From: DASRBO01 sp035653595
GTDB taxonomy: Bacteria > Actinomycetota > Acidimicrobiia > Acidimicrobiales > JAJPHE01
Reading direction: 5' to 3'
Assembly (NCBI GenBank): GCA_035653595.1
Contig: DASRBO010000092.1
Coordinates: 1-27,320 of the forward strand
DNA: 27,320 nt
The notes under the pieces were generated by a model that was given only the letters and a program-made list of their open reading frames with translations, was not told where the DNA came from and searched no databases. Both the position numbers and the translations under genes were made by a program. This document shows positions 13,762-20,506 of this stretch, one piece after another; position 1 is the first letter of the stretch; every line of letters begins with the position of its first letter.

Positions 13762-14559
13762 CTACCCCCGCCGGTCGATGAAGGCGGTGATCGCCTTGGC
13801 CAACTCGTCGGGGGCGTCGGTCATTAGGACGTGGCCCGCCCCCTCGATCAGCTGGAGCTCCGCGGCCGGTATGGCGTCGGCGAGTACCTGGGCGTTGGCG
13901 ACCGGCACCATGCCGTCATCGGTGCCATGCACGATCAGGGTCGGGACCTTCAGCTGGCCCAGCCGCTCGACCGAGCCCCTCCACTGGGAGGCGCCAAGCA
14001 GCTGGTGGGTGTAGCCCTCCGCGCTGGTCGGCCGCTCGAGACGACGGCGGATGTCCTCATCGATCAGCTCCCGCTTGGTAGTGGGGGCATAGGCGATCGG
14101 GATGGTCGCCTCGATCGACTCCCGCGGCGGCAACGATGCCCGGCTGGCCAGAATCTGAGCCACCTCGGCGGGTGGGGCCACCGACCGCTCGGGGTCGCCC
14201 GCGCTGGTGGCCACCAGGATCAGGGAACGCAGTCGCTCGGGGGCGCTGAAGGCGACCTGCTGGACGATGAGGCCACCCATGGATATGCCCAGCAGATTGG
14301 CCCGATCGAGCCCGGCGGCGTCCATCACCGCGAGCACGTCGCCGGCCATCACCTCCACCGTGTAAGGCCCGGGCGGGGCACCGGTCGCCCCAGTGCCCCG
14401 GTTGTCGATAGTGATGACGCGGAACCGTGGAGCCAACAGGGGCACCACCCGGTACCACATCTCGCCGGCGAAACCCAGACCCTGCACGAGGATGAGGGCC
14501 TCACCGGTGCCGGCCTCATCCCAGGCGACATCGACGTCGCCCACCCGGGTCGTCGGCAC
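13762..14559 (-). CDS. Alpha/beta-hydrolase (3-oxoadipate-enol-lactonase-like)
   Basis: This 265-aa protein has a complete triad: Ser93 in GISMGG, Asp214/Asp215 in VHGTDDGMVP and His243 in EGAGHVL. VQGLGFAGEMWYRVVPLL (25-42) and TIDNRGTGATGAP (50-62) are typical of the PcaD / haloperoxidase-like branch. GTG at 14559 is preferred over an upstream in-frame ATG because AGGGAGG lies just before it and the protein then starts with VPTTRVGDVDVAWDEAG, the expected first strands. It is convergent with the substrate-binding-protein gene, with an 11-bp gap. No aromatic-degradation genes accompany it, so the substrate is unknown. Confidence 0.9.
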   Translation of the reverse strand: MPTTRVGDVDVAWDEAGTGEALILVQGLGFAGEMWYRVVPLLAPRFRVITIDNRGTGATGAPPGPYTVEVMAGDVLAVMDAAGLDRANLLGISMGGLIVQQVAFSAPERLRSLILVATSAGDPERSVAPPAEVAQILASRASLPPRESIEATIPIAYAPTTKRELIDEDIRRRLERPTSAEGYTHQLLGASQWRGSVERLGQLKVPTLIVHGTDDGMVPVANAQVLADAIPAAELQLIEGAGHVLMTDAPDELAKAITAFIDRRG

Positions 14560-14821
14560 TGGCAACCTCCCTCTCTGCCTGGGGAGCTCGGGACGCCCCC
14601 CCGCCGGCAAGTCGGCGGCCGCCGACCACCGAGACGTTATCCCCTATGCCCCATTCGGTCTGCCTCGGCGGGGTCAACGGGGGCCGGCAGCGGCAGCTCA
14701 GTCCCGTTGCCAAGACCGCGCCAGGCTGCGATGCTGAGCCCTCCGGCGGGCAGGGGCGCGAGACATGGGGCAGCGGTCAGATGGTGACCAGGCGGGGACG
14801 GGCGAAAGGGCGGAGCGGGCG

Positions 14822-15373
14822 ATGAGCGTCGAGCTGAGCTACACGCCGGACGCTTTGGCCCTCGCCGTCCTGCTCCATCCCCACCCGGACTTCGGTGGAG
14901 ACCAGCTCCATCCGTTCATAGACGGGCTCTTCCGGCGGCTGGACGAGTCCGGCATCGGCGCGGTGCGCTTCGACTTCTCGTCGGCGGAGCCAGCCGAGGC
15001 GAAGGCCCAGACCATCGCTGCCATCAAGGCCGGCCTCGACCGTTGGGGGACGGTGCCGGTGGTGCTCGCCGGTTACTCATTCGGGGCCGGAATTGCCGCC
15101 ACGGTCGAGGACAAGCGGGTCGTGGCCTGGTACCTGCTGGCGCCCCAGGTGTCCTTCCTGACCGGCTCCATGATCGGCAGAAGCGCCCGACCGAAGCGCA
15201 TAGTGGTCCCCGAACTGGACCGGTACTCGTCACCGGACTCGGTCCGCAAGGCCACGTCCGACTGGACCTCGACCACCGTCGACACCCTTCCGGACACGAC
15301 CCACTTCCTTGGCGACATACGTCCGATCGTCGACTCCGCCGCTTCTTGGATCGAGAGCGTCCTACACGCCTGA
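14822..15373 (+). CDS. Alpha/beta-hydrolase, small COG2945-like family
   Basis: This 183-aa protein matches the compact alpha/beta-hydrolase group that starts with an oxyanion HPHPxxGG motif (LLHPHPDFGGD, 18-27). Ser86 lies in AGYSFGAG, Asp133 in VVPELDRYSSP and His161 in PDTTHFLGDI, so the triad is complete. The ATG at 14822 has GGAG about 8 nt upstream; an in-frame ATG at 14765 would add 19 residues without family resemblance. The function of this group is not established in general; some members act on small esters. It converges with the MDMPI-like gene, leaving 17 bp. Confidence 0.85.
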   Translation: MSVELSYTPDALALAVLLHPHPDFGGDQLHPFIDGLFRRLDESGIGAVRFDFSSAEPAEAKAQTIAAIKAGLDRWGTVPVVLAGYSFGAGIAATVEDKRVVAWYLLAPQVSFLTGSMIGRSARPKRIVVPELDRYSSPDSVRKATSDWTSTTVDTLPDTTHFLGDIRPIVDSAASWIESVLHA

Positions 15374-15390
15374 CCCGGCCGTAGCGGGCT

Positions 15391-15924
15391 CTACACCCTG
15401 CGGCCCAGGAAGCAGAGGAGCTCGGTCTGCAGGTCCGCGCCCGCCGGCGGTTCCACCTTGGGCCCGAACACCCCCGGCATGCGGATCATGGCGTCCATGG
15501 GCTTCAGTGCCTCGGAGGCGTCGGCGACGGCCTGGGGATGCAGGCTCTCGTCCGCCCCCACTGCACGAGCCAGATCCCAGGTGTGCACCAGAAGGTCCAT
15601 CGTCACCAGGTTGGCGATCAGCTGCTGCCGGGGCATCGGGCCCATGGGGGTCTGCACCGTCTCGGCCATCTTGGCGGGGTCGGACGCCAGCTTCTCCACC
15701 TGCTGACGGGTCTCCTGCCACGCCGACGAGAGGTCGGCGGCCTGGGGGACCTCGTCCTGGCCCAGGACCAACCGGCGTTGACCGTTGACGACGTGAGCCA
15801 CCACGTCCCGGGCGGTCCAGCCCTCACAGGGTGCGGTCGCCTCCCATTTCTGGTGGGATGCGGCCTCCACCCGGGCGCTGAAGCCATCGGCAACTTCGCG
15901 GTAGCGGTTCAGAACATCGCTCAT
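15391..15924 (-). CDS. TIGR03086 / mycothiol-dependent maleylpyruvate isomerase-like metalloprotein (DinB fold)
   Basis: This 177-aa protein belongs to the actinobacterial DinB-like superfamily, four-helix bundles that bind a divalent metal; some use mycothiol as cofactor. The signature CEGWTARDVVAHVV (33-46) supplies His44, and TMDLLVHTWDLARAVG (108-123) gives Asp110-x3-His114, equivalent to the Glu-x3-His pair of maleylpyruvate isomerase. Only the N-terminal domain is present, as usual for TIGR03086 proteins. There is no Shine-Dalgarno: TACTCT ends 7 nt before the ATG, so the mRNA is probably leaderless. Exact substrate unknown. Confidence 0.88.
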   Translation of the reverse strand: MSDVLNRYREVADGFSARVEAASHQKWEATAPCEGWTARDVVAHVVNGQRRLVLGQDEVPQAADLSSAWQETRQQVEKLASDPAKMAETVQTPMGPMPRQQLIANLVTMDLLVHTWDLARAVGADESLHPQAVADASEALKPMDAMIRMPGVFGPKVEPPAGADLQTELLCFLGRRV

Positions 15925-15931
15925 GCGCCGC

Positions 15932-15937
15932 AGAGTA
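15932..15937 (-). promoter_or_regulatory. TANNNT -10 box of a leaderless start (MDMPI-like gene)
   Basis: On the minus strand TACTCT is followed by GCGGCGC and then the ATG (15924). The 7-nt gap equals that of the ROK kinase and yajQ, and there is no ribosome site. Confidence 0.5.
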
Positions 15938-15994
15938 GATCCTGCCGTCGGGCGACGCGCCCCGGCCCCCGCCGTCTCAGGCCGGGGGGCGACG

Positions 15995-16483
15995 TCAGTC
16001 GCGGAAGTTACCGAACTGAAGAGGGATGCCGAAGTCCTGTTCCTTGAGGGCCGCGATGACCTCCTGGAGGTCGTCCCTCTTCTTGCCGGTCACCCGCACC
16101 TGGTCGCCCTGGGTCTGGGACGAGATGCCCTTGAGGCCCAGGTCCTTGATCGCCTTGTTGATGCTCTTGGCATGGTCGGAGGAGATCCCTGCGGCCAGGG
16201 TGGCCACCTGGCGGACGGTCCCCTTGGTCGCTTCCTCGACCTTCCCGTACTGGAGGGCCTTCAGGGACACCTGGCGGCGGACGAGCTTCTCCTCCAGCAC
16301 CTGGATGACCGCCTTCAAGCGATCCTCGGTGCCGGAGCGCAGCGTGATGGTCGTCTCGCCGAGCTCGATCGAGGAGCTGGTGTCCTTGAAGTCGAAGCGG
16401 GTCCCGACCTCGCGGCTGGCCTGGTCCACGGCGTTGCGGACCTCCTGCATGTCGACCTCGGAGACGACGTCGAAGCTGGGCAC
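15995..16483 (-). CDS. yajQ: YajQ family nucleotide-binding protein
   Basis: This 162-aa protein matches YajQ (about 163 aa) over its whole length: VPSFDVVSEVDMQEVRNAVD at the start, RFDFKDTSSSIEL, then KDLGLKGISSQTQGDQVRVT, and the terminal DFGIPLQFGNFRD. The fold is two RNA-recognition-like domains. YajQ proteins bind nucleotides or RNA, and a Xanthomonas member was reported as a c-di-GMP effector acting with a transcription factor. GTG at 16483 is the start because homologs begin (M)PSFD; the longer open frame would run through tRNA-Tyr on the other strand. TAGCGT lies 7 nt before the GTG and there is no ribosome site, so it is probably leaderless. It is divergent from tRNA-Tyr with only 28 bp between. 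Confidence 0.95.
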   Translation of the reverse strand: MPSFDVVSEVDMQEVRNAVDQASREVGTRFDFKDTSSSIELGETTITLRSGTEDRLKAVIQVLEEKLVRRQVSLKALQYGKVEEATKGTVRQVATLAAGISSDHAKSINKAIKDLGLKGISSQTQGDQVRVTGKKRDDLQEVIAALKEQDFGIPLQFGNFRD

Positions 16484-16490
16484 GGCCCAG

Positions 16491-16500
16491 ACGCTATCTT
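16491..16500. promoter_or_regulatory. Overlapping divergent -10 boxes for yajQ (-) and tRNA-Tyr (+)
   Basis: The 28-bp spacer holds TAGCGT on the minus strand (16491-16496), 7 nt before the yajQ GTG. On the plus strand TATCTT (16495-16500) lies 11 nt before the tRNA-Tyr 5' end. The two boxes share bases 16495-16496, so polymerase could occupy only one at a time. The -35 elements would fall inside the opposite genes; no strong match was seen. Confidence 0.45.
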
Positions 16501-16511
16501 CTTGGCTTCCA

Positions 16512-16593
16512 GGGTCGGTGCCCGAGCGGACAAAGGGAGCAGACTGTAAATCTGCCGGCTCAGCCTTCGGAGGTTCGAACCCTCCCCGGCCCA
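16512..16593 (+). tRNA. tRNA-Tyr(GTA)
   Basis: This 82-nt class II tRNA has acceptor GGGTCGG/CCGGCCC (one G-U), anticodon stem GCAGA/TCTGC around CTGTAAA (anticodon GTA), a long variable arm (CGGCTCAGCCTTC region) and T arm GGAGG-TTCGAAC-CCTCC. The discriminator is A and CCA is not encoded. Its 3' end borders a stretch with an integrase remnant, so it is the probable attachment site of a former mobile element. Confidence 0.96.
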
Positions 16594-17147
16594 CTGGAGG
16601 CAAAAGCCCTGGTCACAGCCCATTTCGGGGCCAGGCCGACGGGTCGACACTGACGCCGGAGCCCGCCTCCGACAGTCACCCCATACAAGTCACGAACACT
16701 CCCAGATACGCCGGTCCAGCCATGGCGGGCGTCCGGCAGACCCCCTCAGGCACCTACGAGGTCCGGTACCGGGACCCGTAGAACCGGCAGCGGTCAAGGC
16801 GTTCGAGCGCAAGACCGACGCCGAGCGCCACGCCAAGGCGGTCGAGACCGACAAGCTCAGGGGCGACTGCCCCATCGCCCGCGAGGCAAAGGTGAGCTCC
16901 GGGCACCACGCCGGTGTCTGTCCTCATTGCCGAAGCTCCCCAGTTTCAGCGCTCGTCTCAGCACTCTCTGTGATGTCCGTTATGACACCGCTGTCAACGC
17001 GCTGCTGACGCCAAATGCGATTGGTCCTACCAAAACCCGGCCAACTGGTCCATAGCGTTTAGGTCGCCGGGGTAGGGCGATCTGTCTTCATGGTGGGGCG
17101 GGAACGGCGGCAGGCGGGCGCACGCCCAGCGTGCCAGAGGAGATCAC
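16594..17147 (+). other. Degraded sequence after tRNA-Tyr
   Basis: Apart from the integrase remnant at 16722-16867, no gene is visible here. The stretch from about 16870 to 17050 is more AT-rich than its surroundings and has stops in all frames. A TAGCGT box at 17053-17058 could belong to the promoter of the zinc-ribbon gene. This is the sort of sequence left after deletion of an inserted element. Confidence 0.5.
16722..16867 (+). pseudogene. N-terminal remnant of a phage-type tyrosine integrase
   Basis: Reading from ATG 16722 gives MAGVRQTPSGTYEVRYRDP, then a TAG (16779-16781), then NRQR. After a one-base deletion near 16792 the sequence continues in the next frame as KAFERKTDAERHAKAVETDK and LRGD (to 16867). 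This is the arm-type DNA-binding domain that begins many actinophage and ICE integrases (typical pattern: xxVRkrpdGrWearYRDpxGrqrsKtFerKaDAerw). The core-binding and catalytic domains (R-H-R-Y) are absent. One nonsense change, one frameshift and a 3' truncation show that it is dead. It starts 128 bp after tRNA-Tyr in the same direction, the usual place of an integrase at a tRNA attachment site. Confidence 0.82.
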
Positions 17148-17420
17148 ATGACTATTGCTGGCAACGGCAGGGGAACCCGCGTGTCGCCTTCTGGCCTGGA
17201 CACCCTTGCACAAGCAAGCATCTGCGCCAACTGCCTGGCGACGACGCCGGCGGGAGCAGCGTCCTGTCCGACCTGCGGTTCCTCAGTGGCCGTCCTCCCT
17301 CCCGTTGAGGCCGACGCACGAACCGAGTCGACCGCACCCATCCCCACGTTGGGGTCAGCACAGCTTCGGAGGTCACCTCTGAAGGGGGACCGGAGCGACG
17401 CTCCGTCTGGTCAAGGGTAA
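17148..17420 (+). CDS. Small zinc-ribbon protein
   Basis: This 90-aa protein has an excellent ribosome site (AGAGGAGA, 17136-17143). CANC at 26-29 and CPTC at 40-43 form a CxxC-N10-CxxC zinc ribbon (Cys26, Cys29, Cys40, Cys43). The rest is Pro/Ala/Ser-rich, with no membrane segment. Such a ribbon may bind nucleic acid or a partner protein, or be the cytosolic head of a membrane protein. Its stop TAA overlaps the ATG of a 28-codon frame with a signal-peptide sequence, so it was probably the first of a coupled pair whose second gene has been lost. Family not recognised. Confidence 0.72.
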   Translation: MTIAGNGRGTRVSPSGLDTLAQASICANCLATTPAGAASCPTCGSSVAVLPPVEADARTESTAPIPTLGSAQLRRSPLKGDRSDAPSGQG

Positions 17421-17506
17421 TGAGGTATCGGCTCGTCGCCTTACTGATGCTCATCGCCATGCTGACCGCTGGTTCCTGGCCGCGTGGCCGGCAGAACTAT
17501 GTTTGA
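17420..17506 (+). pseudogene. Orphan signal peptide: probable 5' remnant of a coupled exported-protein gene
   Basis: TAATG joins the zinc-ribbon stop to a 28-codon frame reading MRYRLVALLMLIAMLTAGSW then PRGRQNYV and stop. Basic residues followed by a 14-residue hydrophobic core are a textbook export signal, but the frame ends eight residues after it. The 3' portion lies antisense to the end of the convergent GNAT gene. Most likely a secreted or membrane protein gene was truncated when flanking DNA was deleted or inserted. A functional membrane micropeptide is the alternative. Confidence 0.55.
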
Positions 17507-18551
17507 GCGACTCCAGCCCTAGCTTCAGGTCGCTCAGGCTGATCTGCCAGTTGGTCATACCGAGATGGGGGCGGAAGCCGAGCTCAGTGTTGATAGCCAG
17601 CATGGCTGCATTGGAGTCGGCGTTGCCGGTCCGGACGTCGAGAGCCTGGGGCCGCTCCTCTAGGACTCGCAGCAGCATTGCGGCCTTGAGCCAGCGGCCG
17701 ATCCTCCTGCCGCGGTGATCGGGGCGCACCGCCGTGTCGCCCTGGCTCACGCTCTCCGGTCGGGAGGGGTCCCATGTCACAGTCGTGAGACCGACCAGCT
17801 GTCCAGTCGCATCGTGGCGGACCAGGAACCACCATGACTCCTCGCCCCGAGCACGGGTCAGCCTCTCGAGGTCGCGGAGCTCGGCGACCGTGATCTGGTG
17901 ATCCGGGACATCGAGTGCGTCCCTCGGGGCGTCGTTCATCACCCCGAGCAGGTCGACCAGGGACTCCACAAGCTCATCGGGACAGGCACCATCGAAGCCG
18001 AGCATTGAGTAACCAGGAGCTCGGCGGGGTCCATCGGCCTTCCATTGGCGCAACGAGTTACGATCAACCTCGGAGAGGATCAATCGGTTGATGTGGACCT
18101 CCTGTGCCCTCGTGGCACCCATCGCCTCGCAAAACGACGCCCCCGCAGGCACCCGGTCGGTGGTGGCCCCGACCAGGAGCGACTTGTCCAGGGCCTCAGC
18201 CCGCTGAACGAGGAGCCCCAGCAGCTCCGTGCCCAGCCCTCGACGGCGGAAAGCCTCAAGAACGCCCAGGCCGACCTGGAACAATCCCCTGTACTCCGGG
18301 ATGTCCTGGGTGACCGCCAACGCCTCGGCCACGATGTCACCTTCGGGACCTCGGACGAGCCAGCCAGACTCATCGACATGGCGGGGAAGGTTGCGAAGAC
18401 TCGCTCTCACCATCTCGGTCTGAACTGGCGGGTCCTCCGGCCTTGCCTCCGCTCGGCGGCGATCCAGGTAGCTGACAAAGTCCGCCACCAGGGAGTCTGA
18501 GGCCGAGCGTGCTTCGAAGACTTCGAGTTCCAGTCCCGCCTCGGTACGCAC
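17451..18551 (-). CDS. Tandem-GNAT N-acetyltransferase
   Basis: This 366-aa protein has two GNAT domains. The first carries the acetyl-CoA loop RRRGLG at about 102-107 (LGVLEAFRRRGLGTELLGLL) and the second RGRRIG at about 280-285 (TAVRPDHRGRRIGRWLKAAM), followed by VRTGNADSNAAMLAINTELGF, a GNAT motif-B segment. Two-domain GNATs in actinobacteria include mycothiol synthase MshD and many unassigned enzymes; this one lacks clear MshD features, so I leave the substrate open. GTG at 18551 is preferred to an ATG 17 codons upstream because AAGG lies 8 nt before it and the first strand begins soon after (LELEVFEARS). The last about 18 codons overlap the orphan signal-peptide frame on the other strand. 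Confidence 0.86.
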   Translation of the reverse strand: MRTEAGLELEVFEARSASDSLVADFVSYLDRRRAEARPEDPPVQTEMVRASLRNLPRHVDESGWLVRGPEGDIVAEALAVTQDIPEYRGLFQVGLGVLEAFRRRGLGTELLGLLVQRAEALDKSLLVGATTDRVPAGASFCEAMGATRAQEVHINRLILSEVDRNSLRQWKADGPRRAPGYSMLGFDGACPDELVESLVDLLGVMNDAPRDALDVPDHQITVAELRDLERLTRARGEESWWFLVRHDATGQLVGLTTVTWDPSRPESVSQGDTAVRPDHRGRRIGRWLKAAMLLRVLEERPQALDVRTGNADSNAAMLAINTELGFRPHLGMTNWQISLSDLKLGLESLKHSSAGHAARNQRSAWR

Positions 18552-18737
18552 TGGCCCAGCCTTGCACGGACACGGCGGCGCGAGCGTCCTCTTCCTGAGC
18601 ATGGCCTTCGTGCCGGGGGATGCGTCGGACTCAGGTGATCAAGCGGAGATGGCCACGCCGACGGGTCGGGCGTCCCTTGGCCACTCGCGGGTGATAGAAC
18701 GGCGGAAGTTGGACACAGCGACGCCTTGGGGGAACGA

Positions 18738-19508
18738 ATGTCGAGTAGCACCATTCCGGATAGAGCCGACCACTACTTCGTCGCCTCCGACGGAGCCAAG
18801 GTGCACTGGGTGAGCGCCGGCTCAGGGGTGCCAGTGGTGCTCATCCACGGGGCTGGCAGCCGGGCCGAGCGGTGGTTTGCCAACGGATTGGCGCCTACCC
18901 TGGCCCGCACCAATCGGGTGATCGTCCCGGACATGCGGGGCCACGGCGAGTCCGATGCCGCCGATGCCGCCAGCTTCGAGAAGATGCCGTCAGACGTAAT
19001 CGAGATTCTGGACAGCCTGGGGGTGGCCAAGGCTCACGTCGGGGGTTACTCCATGGGTGGGATGATCACCGCCAGACTGCTCGCCACCCATCCGGAGCGG
19101 TTCATCACAGCGTTCTTCGGCGGCTCGGGCATCCGCGAGACTCCGGAGTGGGCCGAGCGGGTTCCGCCCGACAGGGAAGGCGCTGCCCCTGACGAGGAGG
19201 CGGCCCGGGCGGCCCGGGCGGCCGGGGGCATCAGCGAGGGTGTCCCCGCCCGCTCGCCCGAGGGTGCTCAGCGGCCCGGGCGGCCCGTGCTGGACATCGA
19301 CCTGACGACGATCCACTTCCCGGTTCTGGCCGTCAACGGCGAGTACGACCGGCCCTACCAGAAGACCCACCGGCTGTGGCGAGAACTGTCCAACTTCACC
19401 AATGTCGTGCTGGCCGGCAAGGGTCACCTGTCCGCCATCGTGGAGGGCTACATGCCCTCCGACTTCGAGTCGGCGCTGGTCGGTTTCATCACCGCCAACA
19501 ACCCTTAG
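18738..19508 (+). CDS. Alpha/beta-hydrolase with a reduced, low-complexity cap
   Basis: This 256-aa protein has oxyanion motif IHGAGSRAERW (36-46), PDMRGHGESDAAD (64-76), nucleophile Ser105 in GGYSMGG, Asp204 in NGEYDRPY and His230 in GKGHLS, so the triad is complete. Where related enzymes have a helical cap there is a short Ala/Arg/Pro-rich stretch (about 150-185) encoded by repeated GGGCGGCC-type DNA. ATG at 18738, preceded by GGGGGAA, is preferred to a TTG four codons earlier. Generic esterase/hydrolase; substrate unknown. Confidence 0.88.
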   Translation: MSSSTIPDRADHYFVASDGAKVHWVSAGSGVPVVLIHGAGSRAERWFANGLAPTLARTNRVIVPDMRGHGESDAADAASFEKMPSDVIEILDSLGVAKAHVGGYSMGGMITARLLATHPERFITAFFGGSGIRETPEWAERVPPDREGAAPDEEAARAARAAGGISEGVPARSPEGAQRPGRPVLDIDLTTIHFPVLAVNGEYDRPYQKTHRLWRELSNFTNVVLAGKGHLSAIVEGYMPSDFESALVGFITANNP

Positions 19509-19603
19509 GCGTCCTGTCGCCTGCGCGACCTGTACCGGCTGCGGGCGCCGGCGCAGGGACCACTGACGACGGGCCCTCCGACTGCCCGGTAGGAGATGGT
19601 TCA

Positions 19604-19939
19604 GTGATCGAGCTGGGTGCGGTGTGCGACCTCGCCGCCGGGCTTCCCGGTGCGGAAGAAGGCACCTGGTACGGAGCGCCTGCCTTCCGGGTATCGAGCA
19701 AGGTTTTCGCCAGGGGGCACGAGAACGATCCCGATCTCTTCCTCATCAAGGTCGGCCCCGAGGAGCGGGACTTTTCGGTGGCGACGCAGCCGGAGCGCTT
19801 CTCTCGGACAGACCACCGGCCCGAGAGGGAGGATTCCGTCCTCATGCGCCTGAGTGCCAACCGCCCAGAGGACCTGGAGGAAGTCCGACACCTCGTCGAG
19901 ACGGCATTACACCGGTTCGAGAACCCGAAGCGGCGATGA
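19604..19939 (+). CDS. MmcQ/YjbR family protein
   Basis: This 111-aa protein matches the YjbR fold: opening helix VIELGAVCDLAAGLPGAEEG, then strands GTWYGAPAFRVSSKVFARG and DLFLIKVGPEERDF, ERFSRTDHRP, and a last helix PEDLEEVRHLVETALHRF. Family members resemble CyaY and are called DNA-binding-like, but their role is not established. The GTG start is supported by AGGAG (19591-19595). Its TGA overlaps an ATG (ATGA), coupling it to a 65-codon frame. A second family member lies at 24517-24888 on the other strand. Confidence 0.85.
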   Translation: MIELGAVCDLAAGLPGAEEGTWYGAPAFRVSSKVFARGHENDPDLFLIKVGPEERDFSVATQPERFSRTDHRPEREDSVLMRLSANRPEDLEEVRHLVETALHRFENPKRR

Positions 19940-20133
19940 GCGAGGCCGAGGGGACAAGGCGCCCCGAAATGCAGCCTCAGCTGGGCTACCTCGACCCTGC
20001 TGCGGCCGTCGAGTGGCTGGCGCGCGTGGCCCCCTTAACTCCGGGCATGACGGTAGAAGATGGGCTGGAGAACGACGGTCCCCGCCGTGGACGCGATAGC
20101 CACGAACATGGTGAAGTGCTCGGGACCAGGTGA
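19936..20133 (+). pseudogene. Coupled 65-codon frame, possibly a truncated VOC-type gene
   Basis: ATGA links it to the YjbR gene. The product starts MSEAEGTRRPEMQPQLGYLD followed by PAAAVEWLARVAPLTPGMTVEDG. The PQLGYLDPAAAVEWL part looks like the first strand and helix of glyoxalase/PhnB-like (VOC) proteins. After about residue 33 the frame runs antisense through the 3' end of the DUF1648 gene and ends without family features. I read it as the 5' stub of a truncated gene. It could also be a real small protein; the VOC resemblance is weak. Confidence 0.4.
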
Positions 20134-20430
20134 CGCCGCTCTCCCCGCGTCGGCGGGCTCGGACGCACGGGGGCTGTAGTGCGAGTGGGTGGCGACCACG
20201 GCGACCAGGCCCAGGACGGCCATGACCGTTACGATCAGCGGGAAGGCGATCAGGGCTGTCCTCGGGCGGACGAAGCCGTTGAAGCCTGTTGGGCTCCAGT
20301 GCAGAGGCACCGCCTCAGTCCGAGTCAGCCGCGAGCGCCACAAGAGAGAGAGCGCCACGCTGGCCAGCACGCATAGAGCTGAGCCCGCTGCCGTCAGAGC
20401 GATCATCTCCGCCAGTCCTCCCGCGGCCAT
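20035..20430 (-). CDS. DUF1648-like small membrane protein
   Basis: This 131-aa protein has three hydrophobic segments (about 9-31, 59-81 and 106-125). Between the first two lies VPLHWSPTGFNGFVRPRTAL (41-60), the DUF1648/SdpI-type signature (PxHWxxxGxxdgf). DUF1648 domains occur in immunity and transport-related membrane proteins, but the function here is unknown. ATG at 20430 has GGGAAG before it; ATG at 20406 with GGAGG is an alternative start. A TAGCCT box at 20445-20450 could be its -10. Its 3' end overlaps the plus-strand coupled frame. Confidence 0.72.
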   Translation of the reverse strand: MAAGGLAEMIALTAAGSALCVLASVALSLLWRSRLTRTEAVPLHWSPTGFNGFVRPRTALIAFPLIVTVMAVLGLVAVVATHSHYSPRASEPADAGRAASPGPEHFTMFVAIASTAGTVVLQPIFYRHARS

Positions 20431-20506
20431 CTTCCCGCTGACAAAGGCTAGCGAGGCGCTCTACTGCCGTCCCCGGAAGGATGGCGTTTCGGATGTCGGG
20501 CGGCGC

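Noticed and set aside
16484..16603. N-terminal extension of yajQ up to an ATG at 16603
   Set aside because: It would be translated from the complement of tRNA-Tyr; homologs start at PSFDVVSE, and a leaderless promoter box fits the GTG at 16483.
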